From CAWHOW01 sp050013795 (GTDB lineage: Bacteria > Bacteroidota > Bacteroidia > Bacteroidales > CG2-30-32-10): a stretch of DNA of 7,615 nt. Location: positions 1-7,615 of the forward strand of contig JBEKEO010000149.1 of NCBI GenBank assembly GCA_050013795.1, written 5' to 3'. Below the pieces are notes generated by a model that was given only the letters and a program-made list of their open reading frames with translations, searched no databases and had not been told where the DNA came from. A program made the position numbers and the translations under genes. Shown here piece after piece: positions 1 through 6,291 of the stretch. How positions within the stretch are numbered: the stretch's first letter is position 1; every line of letters starts with the position of its first letter.

Positions 1-230
1 GACGATAAACCATAACCTCTGCGGTCAATTTCTTCGTGCGAAGCTTTGATCAGGTCGGGATGTGATGAAAGCCCAAGATAATTGTTAGCGCAGAAGTTCA
101 GACACTTTTTGCCTTTTACAATAATTTCAGCGCCCTGGGGACTTTCAATAATGCGTTCGTGTTTAAAAAGTTTTTGTTCTTCTAATTTCTTTAGCTCTTC
201 GCCAAGAAATGCTTTCATTTTCTTTTGCAT
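1..230 (-). CDS. kbl: Glycine C-acetyltransferase (2-amino-3-ketobutyrate CoA ligase), N-terminal part, cut by the window edge
   Basis: Reading down from the ATG at 228-230 gives 76 codons with no stop before the edge. The protein opens with a helical lead (MQKKMKAFLGEELKKLEEQ). Then come LFKHERIIESPQGAEIIVKG, and CANNYLGLSSHPDLIKA, ending in RRGYGLS. The NNYLGL block and the GYG block that normally precedes the VRF-GT region are hallmarks of the alpha-oxoamine synthase group (KBL, BioF, HemA), and the LFKxERIIxSPQ opening fits KBL best. The PLP lysine lies beyond the window. KBL is a cytosolic PLP enzyme that cleaves 2-amino-3-oxobutanoate with CoA to glycine and acetyl-CoA. It lies 27 bp after tdh on the same strand, so the unstable ketoacid can be used at once; the gene pair supports the assignment over BioF. 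An internal ATG at codon 5 is an alternative start, but the upstream AAGGAG favours the first ATG. Confidence 0.9.
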   Translation of the reverse strand, partial: MQKKMKAFLGEELKKLEEQKLFKHERIIESPQGAEIIVKGKKCLNFCANNYLGLSSHPDLIKASHEEIDRRGYGLS

Positions 231-238
231 AATAATAT

Positions 239-244
239 CTCCTT
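239..244 (-). promoter_or_regulatory. Shine-Dalgarno site of kbl
   Basis: On the minus strand this reads AAGGAG, 8 nt before the ATG at 230. Good Shine-Dalgarno sites are uncommon in Bacteroidota, and tdh just upstream has none. The site supports separate initiation of kbl within the tdh-kbl transcript and decides the start codon. Confidence 0.55.
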
Positions 245-257
245 TATATATATGTTT

Positions 258-1220
258 TTAAATTAATCCTTTTTTATGTTTTTCACCAATCACTTTTAAC
301 ATGTCCTTGGTCATGGCATCCAGGTCAAAACTGGGTTTCCATCCCCATTCCTGGCGGGCAGCTTTATCATCAACAGCATCGGGCCAGCTGTCGGCAATAG
401 CCTGGCGGAAATCGGGCTTATAATCAATGGTGAAGTTGGGCATGTGTTTCTTAATGTTTTCAGCCATTTCTTTAACCGAAAAACTCATGGCGCCGACATT
501 GAAATCGCTGTGATGTTTCAGTTTCGAAAAATCAGCTTGCATCAAATCAACAGTTGCTTTCAGACAATCGGGCATATACATCATCGGAAGGCGTGTATCA
601 GCTTTTACAAAGCAGGTATATTTGCCGAATTTCACTGCATCATAATAAATGGCAACAGCGTAGTCGGTTGTTCCTCCGCCAGGAAGCGTTTCGTTGCTGA
701 TGATACCGGGATAACGCAACCCGCGGACATCAAGATTGTATTTCTTCACATAATAATCACAAACCAGTTCTCCTGCGACTTTGGTAATACCATACATGGT
801 GGAAGGATGCAGAACTGTTTCCTGTGGTGCGCAATCCAGCGGTGTTCCGGGACCGAACACGGCAATTGAACTTGGGCAAAGCACCTGCGACATCTTCATT
901 TCACGTGCAATTTCAAGAGCATTGATCAACCCGTTCATGTTGATATCCCATGCTGCCAAAGGGTTTTGCTCACCAACAGCCGAAAGGATAGCGGCCATAT
1001 TAATGATGCAATCAACATTGTACTTTTTACATACATCATACATGGCTTGTTTATTCACGATATCAAAGAATTCGAAAGGGCCGGATTCTTTTACTTTATC
1101 GGAAGGAGGAGTTTTACGTGTGCTGGCAATTACATTCTGATTGCCATAAATACGACGGAGTTCCATTGTCAGTTCAGAACCTATTTGTCCGACGGCTCCA
1201 ACAATTAAGATTTTTTTCAT
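258..1220 (-). CDS. tdh: L-threonine 3-dehydrogenase, SDR (NAD-dependent epimerase-like) type
   Basis: A complete protein of 320 residues, the usual length of the short-chain type of threonine dehydrogenase (bacterial and animal TDH), unrelated to the zinc-dependent E. coli Tdh. An N-terminal Rossmann fold carries GAVGQIG at residues 8-14 for NAD binding. Ser at 117-118 (CPSSIAVFGP) and Y143-x3-K147 form the SDR catalytic set. The block GLRYPGIIS at 167-175 and the C-terminal PDFRQAIADSWPDAVDD at 269-285 are characteristic of this family rather than of sugar epimerases. It oxidises L-threonine with NAD+ to 2-amino-3-oxobutanoate in the cytosol. The next gene downstream is kbl, which completes threonine to glycine plus acetyl-CoA. 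Its start lies about 30 nt after a likely promoter, with no Shine-Dalgarno site, normal for Bacteroidota. It is divergent from cysS. Confidence 0.95.
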   Translation of the reverse strand: MKKILIVGAVGQIGSELTMELRRIYGNQNVIASTRKTPPSDKVKESGPFEFFDIVNKQAMYDVCKKYNVDCIINMAAILSAVGEQNPLAAWDINMNGLINALEIAREMKMSQVLCPSSIAVFGPGTPLDCAPQETVLHPSTMYGITKVAGELVCDYYVKKYNLDVRGLRYPGIISNETLPGGGTTDYAVAIYYDAVKFGKYTCFVKADTRLPMMYMPDCLKATVDLMQADFSKLKHHSDFNVGAMSFSVKEMAENIKKHMPNFTIDYKPDFRQAIADSWPDAVDDKAARQEWGWKPSFDLDAMTKDMLKVIGEKHKKGLI

Positions 1221-1257
1221 ATAGTGGTTTTAAATTATTTTTTTTTAGTTAACAGTG

Positions 1258-1265
1258 CAAATTTA
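1258..1265 (-). promoter_or_regulatory. Putative -7 element of the tdh-kbl promoter
   Basis: The minus strand reads TAAATTTG, a perfect match to the Bacteroidota -7 consensus TAnnTTTG. It lies 37 bp upstream of the tdh ATG, giving a leader of about 30 nt. No clear TTG is found at the -33 position (about 1285-1289 is A/T only), so the promoter may be weak alone or depend on an activator. One copy of a 12-bp direct repeat overlaps it. Confidence 0.45.
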
Positions 1266-1304
1266 TACTATTTTGCTACAATAAAAATAAACTTATACTA
1301 TTTT
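1261..1304. repeat. Two direct copies of TTATACTATTTT spaced 30 bp apart, over the tdh promoter
   Basis: TTATACTATTTT occurs at 1263-1274 and 1293-1304 (14-mer copies 1261-1274 and 1291-1304 differ at one base). On the minus strand this is AAAATAGTATAA. The promoter-proximal copy overlaps the TAAATTTG element, and the distal copy sits near -42. A 30-bp period is close to three helical turns, so both copies would face the same side of the DNA. This fits a regulator site for tdh-kbl, but A/T-rich sequence makes chance repeats easier; no known regulator is recognised. Confidence 0.4.
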
Positions 1305-1313
1305 AATTGCTTC

Positions 1314-1330
1314 ATGATTAATTTAATCAT
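1314..1330. promoter_or_regulatory. Perfect 17-bp dyad in the tdh/cysS divergent region
   Basis: ATGATTAA-T-TTAATCAT has two exact 8-bp arms around one central T. It lies between the two divergent genes, about 94 bp from the tdh start and 66 bp from the cysS start. The form suits an operator for a dimeric helix-turn-helix repressor or activator. It is not followed by a T-run on either strand and has only two G/C pairs in the stem, so a terminator is unlikely. Confidence 0.35.
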
Positions 1331-1366
1331 CAAGGAAATTTATTCTATGTTTTAAACAATTTTCTT

Positions 1367-1374
1367 TTAATTTG
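1367..1374 (+). promoter_or_regulatory. Possible -7 element of the cysS promoter
   Basis: TTAATTTG matches five of the six fixed positions of TAnnTTTG and lies 21 bp before the cysS ATG, implying a short leader of about 15 nt. No TTG is seen 19-21 bp upstream, so the call rests on one box alone. Confidence 0.3.
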
Positions 1375-1395
1375 CAGGTTTAAATTTATCATATA

Positions 1396-2862
1396 ATGAA
1401 TCAGGAATTAATTGTTTACAATACACTCGCCCGTAAGAAAGAAAAATTTATACCTGTCAAGGGAAACTTTGTCGGCATGTATGTTTGCGGACCTACAGTT
1501 TACGGCGACCCTCATTTAGGGCATGCTCGCCCGGCAGTAACTTTCGATTTGGTTTTTCGTTATCTGAAACATTTGGGGTATAAGGTTCGTTATGTTCGTA
1601 ATATCACTGACGTAGGACATCTAGAGAGTGATGCAGATGAAGGCGAAGATAAAATTGCTAAAAAAGCCAAAGTTGATCAGGTTGAACCTATGGAGGTTGC
1701 GCAATATTATTCCGACCGTTACCATACTTATATGAATATGCTGAATGTACTCCCTCCAAGCATAGAACCACGTGCTTCAGGCCATATCATTGAGCAGATC
1801 GAAATGATAAAAAAGATAATGAATACCGGTATGGCTTATGAAATTAATGGGTCGGTTTATTTTAATGTAGAAAAATATAATAAGAAGCATACTTACGGAA
1901 AACTTTCAGGCCGTGTGCTTGATGATCTGATGACAAACACAAGAGAACTGGAAGGTCAGGATGAAAAGAAAAATCCTTTTGATTTTGCATTATGGAAAAA
2001 AGCATCGCCCGAACATATTATGCACTGGCCTTCTCCATGGAGCGAAGGATTCCCTGGATGGCACCTCGAATGTTCTGCAATGAGCACAAAATACCTTGGT
2101 GAATATTTTGATATTCACGGAGGCGGAATGGACTTGCTTTTTCCACATCATGAATGCGAAATTGCGCAATCGGTAGCTGCTAACGGAAAAGAATCTGTAA
2201 AGTACTGGTTACATAATAATATGATCACCATTAATGGTCAGAAGATGGGAAAATCTCTGGGGAATTTTATTACACTCGAAGAATTTTTCACAGGTAAGCA
2301 TAAAGCGTTGACACAGGCTTACAGCCCGATGACCATACGGTTTTTTATACTTCAGGCACATTATCGCGGTACGCTTGATTTCTCGAATGAAGCCTTACAG
2401 GCGGCCGAGAAAGGGCTGAAACGACTGATGCATGCTTATGAAACACTCAAAAAGGTGAAAGCTACTGTTATGTCAACTGTAGATATAGCAAAGCTTTCAA
2501 AAGAATGCTATGATGCCCTGAATGATGACTTTAACAGCCCCATGGTAATATCCGGTTTGTTTGAAGCAGCCCGTATCATTAACTCTGCCAACGACGGGAA
2601 AGAAAAACTTACAAAGCAGGATATTGAATCATTGAAAAAACTGTTCGATGATTTTGCTTTCGATATTCTCGGGTTACGCAATGAGACAGCAGATTCCGGG
2701 AATGATTCGGTAGATGGTTTAATGGGGTTAATATTATCGCTTCGTAAAAATGCCAAAGAAAATAAGGATTTTACTACTTCCGATAAGATCCGCGACGAGC
2801 TTGCCAAACTGGGCATAAGCGTAAAAGACACGAAAGACGGGGCAAGCTGGAATAAAGAATAA
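1396..2862 (+). CDS. cysS: Cysteinyl-tRNA synthetase
   Basis: A complete class I aminoacyl-tRNA synthetase of 488 residues (E. coli CysRS is 461; Bacteroidota forms are usually somewhat longer). It charges tRNA-Cys with cysteine using ATP in the cytosol. The HIGH signature is HLGH at residues 40-43, within [16 protein letters not shown]. The KMSKS loop is KMGKS at 283-287. The four zinc ligands that discriminate cysteine from serine are placed as in E. coli: C31, C226 (HLECSAMS), H251 and E255 ([11 protein letters not shown]). The catalytic Rossmann core runs to about 320. The helical DALR-type domain follows, and a small tRNA-binding end ([13 protein letters not shown] to [15 protein letters not shown]) closes the protein. 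No obvious Shine-Dalgarno site precedes the ATG. The permease gene begins 63 bp downstream on the same strand, so co-transcription is possible but not shown. Confidence 0.97.
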   Translation: MNQELIVYNTLARKKEKFIPVKGNFVGMYVCGPTVYGDPHLGHARPAVTFDLVFRYLKHLGYKVRYVRNITDVGHLESDADEGEDKIAKKAKVDQVEPMEVAQYYSDRYHTYMNMLNVLPPSIEPRASGHIIEQIEMIKKIMNTGMAYEINGSVYFNVEKYNKKHTYGKLSGRVLDDLMTNTRELEGQDEKKNPFDFALWKKASPEHIMHWPSPWSEGFPGWHLECSAMSTKYLGEYFDIHGGGMDLLFPHHECEIAQSVAANGKESVKYWLHNNMITINGQKMGKSLGNFITLEEFFTGKHKALTQAYSPMTIRFFILQAHYRGTLDFSNEALQAAEKGLKRLMHAYETLKKVKATVMSTVDIAKLSKECYDALNDDFNSPMVISGLFEAARIINSANDGKEKLTKQDIESLKKLFDDFAFDILGLRNETADSGNDSVDGLMGLILSLRKNAKENKDFTTSDKIRDELAKLGISVKDTKDGASWNKE

Positions 2863-2867
2863 GTCAT

Positions 2868-2890
2868 AGTTGCCATAAAAGAGTTGCCAT
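2868..2890 (+). repeat. Short direct repeat AGTTGCCAT x2 between cysS and the permease gene
   Basis: AGTTGCCAT is found at 2868-2876 and 2882-2890, a 14-bp period, just after the cysS stop. It may be a small tandem duplication or a weak operator. No TAnnTTTG element follows at a usable distance, so no separate permease promoter can be assigned here. Confidence 0.3.
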
Positions 2891-2925
2891 TTAAAATACT
2901 GATTGTTTTCTAGAAATACTTTCAT

Positions 2926-4656
2926 TTGAATACAGGTAAATATTTCCGCCGAAAGTCTATAGCGCATATTCTTCGTCATGCAGATGATGTTAAGGAAGGG
3001 CAAACTCTTAAAAAGAACCTGAATGTTCGCGATCTTACTGCATTCGGGATAGCTGCAATCATTGGAGCAGGGATATTCAGCACCATAGGAACTGCCGCTG
3101 CACACGGTGGTCCTGCTGTTTCGCTTTTATTTGTTTTCACCGCCGTTGCCTGCGGATTTTCAGCAATGTGTTATGCGGAATTCGCTTCACGTATTCCAAT
3201 TAGTGGCAGCGCATACACTTATGCGTATGCAAGCTTTGGCGAACTCATAGCCTGGATCATAGGATGGGATTTGATCATGGAATATGCTGTTGGGAATATT
3301 GCCGTAGCGATATCATGGTCCGATTATTTCACTGCTTTTCTAAGCGGATTTGGAATTAATATTCCGGAATATTTATCAACGGATTATCTTACCGCATCTC
3401 GTGGTTTTTATGAAGCTACTGCACAAATAGTTTCCGGAACCGCCTTTGCCGACCTTACGCCCGCCCTTAAAGAAGCTTACAATGCATGGGTGCATGCACC
3501 CACAATTGGCGGACTTCGCTTTATTGCCGATATTCCTGCTTTCGGTATTGTGGCTTTCATCACAGGGCTTGTTTACGTTGGAATACAGGAAAGCAAAATT
3601 GCCAGCAACCTCATGGTGCTGCTGAAAGTCATAATACTTTTGGTGGTAATAGGAGTGGGTGCATTTTACGTAAAACCTGAGCATTGGCGGCCATTTGCTC
3701 CCAATGGAATGGGTGGCGTTCTAAGAGGGGTATCGGGAGTATTCTTTGCCTATATCGGCTTTGATGCCATTTCAACTACAGCGGAGGAATGCAAAAACCC
3801 GCAGAAGGACCTGCCCCGTTCCATGATATATTCACTTGTCATCTGTACTGTTTTGTATGTCGCCATCAGTCTCGTTTTGACGGGAATGGTAAGCTATTCG
3901 GAGTTGGCAGTGGGCGATCCGCTTTCGTATGTTTTCGAGAAACTGCATCTTACTCAACTTTCGGGTATCATTGCTGTTAGCGCTATTATTGCAATGGCAA
4001 GCGTACTGCTGGTTTTTCAGGTCGGGCAGCCGCGCATCTGGATGAGCATGAGCCGCGATGGATTGCTTCCACCCAGATTTTCAAGGATACACAAGCGTTT
4101 TAAAACTCCTGCATTTTCAACTATTATAGCAGGTGTACTTGTTGCAATACCTACCTTATTTCTTAACCTTACCGAAGTAACCGACCTTACCAGCATAGGG
4201 ACTTTGTTTGCCTTCATACTTGTTTGCGGCGGTATTTTGCTGGTTGAAAAAGATGAGAACGAAAAAACACGCAAAGGCTTTAAGATACCTTATTATAACA
4301 GCCGTTTCATTTTACCTCCAATAATAATAGCAACCCTTATTATTTTGTTTTTGCTTAATTGGGATGGCGTGAGGAACTTCTTTGATTTTAGTGGCGGTAA
4401 CCTAGGCTTCTGGGATACAAACAAAGACAAGATACCCATGCTGGGTTTTATAGTTATTGCAGTAGTGCTTGTTTACCTTGCTATAAAGAAAAAGCTATCT
4501 ATTATCCCCATTTTAGGATTGCTTACAAACCTTTACCTTATAACCGAACTAGGAATAACTAACTGGTTGCGTTTCCTTATTTGGCTTGTTGTAGGGCTTT
4601 CACTGTATTTTACTTACGGAAACAAACACAGTAAGTTGAAAAAGGAAATTCAATAA
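2926..4656 (+). CDS. APC-superfamily amino acid permease, cationic amino acid transporter (CAT) type
   Basis: An integral membrane transporter of 576 residues. The cytoplasmic N-terminus carries FRRKSIAHIL, typical of this family. TM1 contains the broken-helix substrate motif IIGAGIFSTIG (residues 45-55). FFAYIGFDAISTTAEECKNPQKDLPRSM at 273-300 is the family signature around TM6 and the following loop. About 12-14 hydrophobic segments are visible: roughly 38-60, 62-85, 105-135, 203-221, 229-247, 268-285, 300-322, 345-367, 397-415, 424-440, 463-478, 505-521 and 546-563. The loop at about 141-200, predicted extracellular, is long. The C-terminal hydrophobic segments fit the 14-TM CAT/YfnA-like branch. 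Substrate is probably an amino acid taken up with H+, but which one cannot be read. The start is TTG at 2926: an in-frame TAG lies at 2911 and the first in-frame ATG is codon 81, inside TM2. The stop is 1 bp from the convergent GH8 gene. Confidence 0.88.
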   Translation: MNTGKYFRRKSIAHILRHADDVKEGQTLKKNLNVRDLTAFGIAAIIGAGIFSTIGTAAAHGGPAVSLLFVFTAVACGFSAMCYAEFASRIPISGSAYTYAYASFGELIAWIIGWDLIMEYAVGNIAVAISWSDYFTAFLSGFGINIPEYLSTDYLTASRGFYEATAQIVSGTAFADLTPALKEAYNAWVHAPTIGGLRFIADIPAFGIVAFITGLVYVGIQESKIASNLMVLLKVIILLVVIGVGAFYVKPEHWRPFAPNGMGGVLRGVSGVFFAYIGFDAISTTAEECKNPQKDLPRSMIYSLVICTVLYVAISLVLTGMVSYSELAVGDPLSYVFEKLHLTQLSGIIAVSAIIAMASVLLVFQVGQPRIWMSMSRDGLLPPRFSRIHKRFKTPAFSTIIAGVLVAIPTLFLNLTEVTDLTSIGTLFAFILVCGGILLVEKDENEKTRKGFKIPYYNSRFILPPIIIATLIILFLLNWDGVRNFFDFSGGNLGFWDTNKDKIPMLGFIVIAVVLVYLAIKKKLSIIPILGLLTNLYLITELGITNWLRFLIWLVVGLSLYFTYGNKHSKLKKEIQ

Positions 4657-4666
4657 TTTATTCCTT
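4642..4666. terminator. Weak possible bidirectional terminator at the convergent gene ends
   Basis: AAGGAA at 4642-4647 pairs with TTCCTT at 4661-4666 across a 13-nt A/T-rich loop. The structure spans the stop codons of both the permease and the GH8 gene, which have only one base between them. The stem has two G-C pairs and no long T-run, so it would be weak; it is the only terminator-like structure I see at this junction. Confidence 0.2.
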
Positions 4667-6202
4667 AATAAACCTCTTAACTTCCACTCCTTTTTCCGTT
4701 TTCACCTCCACTACATTCACCCCGCTTGGAATATCGCTTATGTTAATGGTTATCGCTGAGCGGTTATCGGTTATCGGTGATGTGTAAATCTTTTCTCCCA
4801 GCAAATTATATATTTCTATACTGACTACTACTTCCTGCCTACTGCCACTGCCTATTTCTTCTTGCGGGCTTTCAATTGTTATATAGTTTTTTGCCGGGTT
4901 AGGGTATAGGTTAAATGAATTATCATTGCAGAGTGACGTCTGTATTCCGCTGGAAATAGTGTAAGGAGGCCAGTAATTTCCTGATATAACAATTAAGTCA
5001 AGCATTGTTAATGTATTTGGGAAATATGTATTACTATCGAAACTTTGAGTCAGTAAAAAATCATAAACCCCATTGAGCCATGTTTGATTTGCAGAATTGG
5101 TCATAGCGCCAACGGTAAACGGAGCAATAAATGAAGGGTCGGAATAATTGTTTCCCGGAAGGTTGCTCCCGTTTAAATAAAACCCTGAATTAATATTTGA
5201 CGGAGTATTGGAAGTACTGCTTTTTAGCCATGTGTTGATTTTATCCACTGATGTTTTTGCTCTTGTTTCGCCGGCTACTAAGTAATCTGTAGTCAGCCGC
5301 CAGGGAACACGGCATGAGTTGTAATTATATTCACCATCGTAAGGTCCTTCCAGGAAATTAGCAGAAGCAGGCTTCAGCGCATTATTAAGGTTCACTACAA
5401 AATCGGGAATTAATCCTGTTGACGGACTGTTTTTTGTCTGGATAGTATCTATAATATTGTAGCATTCATTAATAACGTTAGCCCATCTGTTGTCGCCTGT
5501 GGCAGTTTGAAATGCCCTGAAATGGTCGGGCATGAAATCAGAAGGGCGCGTGGCATAATAATAGGCAGGGTCAAATGTTGAATCAGGAGGATACTTGTTC
5601 GTGTCTGCCCAGTCGCCTAATTCAGTATAATGACTGTGCTTATTGATGTCAAAAACCATAATAGAATCAATAAGTTTATTGGCTTCCTGCAAATAGTTTA
5701 TGGTTCCGGTACTTCCCCATTGCTTGTTTGCCAGTAATAAAGAATAGGCAATATCCATATCCCCGTCAGTGGCGTTATCGGCATTAGCGGTATCAATACA
5801 GGCGGTGTTTTGTTCCCATGCCATCAGTTCAAAAGAAATAGAATCCAAATGCGCTTTGTAGTAATTATATAAACCGTCGTAAATTGTTTTGGCATCAGGA
5901 TCATATCCCGCCATGTAAGCGGCAATCATCATGCCATAGCCCTGTCCCTCAGATACGCAGTTAATGGTAGAATCCTCATCTCCAAACCAAACAAAATACT
6001 GGCTGGCGTTACAGGAATTTCTGAAATATTTTGCTTTCCATTTGTCGTAAAAATTCTTGGTTATGCTATCCAATTGCGATTGAGTATAATTAGTGGGTTT
6101 TATTGATGCGGCAGTATAGGTATAGTGTTGCGGGAATGGCAGGTTTTGCGAAAACCCCATAACAGACAGGCAAACCAGGTATAAAAATGTCAGTTTTTTC
6201 AT
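4658..6202 (-). CDS. Secreted glycoside hydrolase family 8 enzyme with T9SS C-terminal sorting domain
   Basis: A protein of 514 residues. Residues 1-19 are a Sec signal peptide ending FSQ. The GH8 (alpha/alpha)6-barrel domain spans about 25-412. VSEGQGYGMMIAAYMAG holds the general acid, E85. ATDGDMDIAYSLLLANKQWG (144-163) carries the substrate-binding Asp block. YNYNSCRVPWRLTTDYL (292-308) is the barrel block in which CelA- and BcsZ-type enzymes have Y-D-A-x-R-V; here Asn295 replaces that Asp base. This points to the GH8 subfamily typified by Bacillus sp. K17 chitosanase, where a Glu on a nearby loop acts as base; E285 (FLEGPYDGEYNYN) is my candidate. Substrate could be cellulose, mixed-linkage beta-glucan or chitosan. 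The end (431-514) is a T9SS type A tail: NLYPNPAKNYITIE to VEVKRFIKE. The protein is therefore predicted to be secreted or surface-anchored. It follows the 319-residue T9SS protein by 15 bp, probably in one transcript. Confidence 0.92.
   Translation of the reverse strand: MKKLTFLYLVCLSVMGFSQNLPFPQHYTYTAASIKPTNYTQSQLDSITKNFYDKWKAKYFRNSCNASQYFVWFGDEDSTINCVSEGQGYGMMIAAYMAGYDPDAKTIYDGLYNYYKAHLDSISFELMAWEQNTACIDTANADNATDGDMDIAYSLLLANKQWGSTGTINYLQEANKLIDSIMVFDINKHSHYTELGDWADTNKYPPDSTFDPAYYYATRPSDFMPDHFRAFQTATGDNRWANVINECYNIIDTIQTKNSPSTGLIPDFVVNLNNALKPASANFLEGPYDGEYNYNSCRVPWRLTTDYLVAGETRAKTSVDKINTWLKSSTSNTPSNINSGFYLNGSNLPGNNYSDPSFIAPFTVGAMTNSANQTWLNGVYDFLLTQSFDSNTYFPNTLTMLDLIVISGNYWPPYTISSGIQTSLCNDNSFNLYPNPAKNYITIESPQEEIGSGSRQEVVVSIEIYNLLGEKIYTSPITDNRSAITINISDIPSGVNVVEVKTEKGVEVKRFIKE
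4747..4781. repeat. Heptamer tandem repeat (CGGTTAT-like, about 5 units) inside the GH8 sorting domain
   Basis: Five consecutive 7-bp units are TGGTTAT, CGCTGAG, CGGTTAT, CGGTTAT and CGGTGAT. Two are identical, two differ by one base and one is degenerate. On the coding strand they encode the SPITDNRSAITI stretch (about residues 475-486), between two beta-strands of the sorting domain, where the neighbouring T9SS protein has only about AATGIKTS. Array length of 35 bp keeps frame only together with flanking sequence. Confidence 0.6.
4835..4854. repeat. CTGCCTA / CTGCCA tandem repeat inside the GH8 sorting domain
   Basis: Three units, CTGCCTA, CTGCCA and CTGCCTA, lie in tandem. They encode the GSGSRQ part of an insertion (EEIGSGSRQEVV, about residues 448-459) between the first beta-strand and the EIYNLLGEKI strand of the sorting domain. 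The sister protein lacks this insertion, so the repeat appears to have been added within a loop. Confidence 0.55.
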
Positions 6203-6217
6203 GTGCTAATTCATTAA

Positions 6218-6291
6218 TTATTCCTTCACAAACTTCTTAACCCCTACTCCACTTTCCGTTATCATCTCCACTACATATACCCCTCTTGGAA
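6218..6291. repeat. 3' end of the T9SS gene, near-duplicate of the GH8 gene end at 4658-4731
   Basis: Aligned without gaps, the final 74 bp of the two genes match at about 61 positions by eye (about 82%). The rest of the two genes shows no comparable similarity. The shared part encodes the last strands of the sorting domain (SGVNVVEVKTEKGVEVKRFIKE versus RGVYVVEMITESGVGVKKFVKE). This suggests module duplication or gene conversion of the sorting tail. Confidence 0.6.

Noticed and set aside
444..1208. Plus-strand reading frames opposite tdh
   Set aside because: They lie fully antisense to a well-supported gene and their translations are Cys/His/Ser-rich without any known motif.
2508..3105. Minus-strand reading frames opposite the cysS end and permease start
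   Set aside because: Antisense to conserved CysRS and permease coding sequence; composition typical of shadow frames.
3376..4274. Small reading frames on both strands inside the permease gene
   Set aside because: They overlap conserved transmembrane coding sequence out of frame and show no family resemblance.
5200..6202. GH8 enzyme as the cellulose-synthase partner BcsZ
   Set aside because: No bcs genes nearby, and a T9SS tail plus Asn at the base position indicate an exported degradative enzyme rather than the periplasmic BcsZ.
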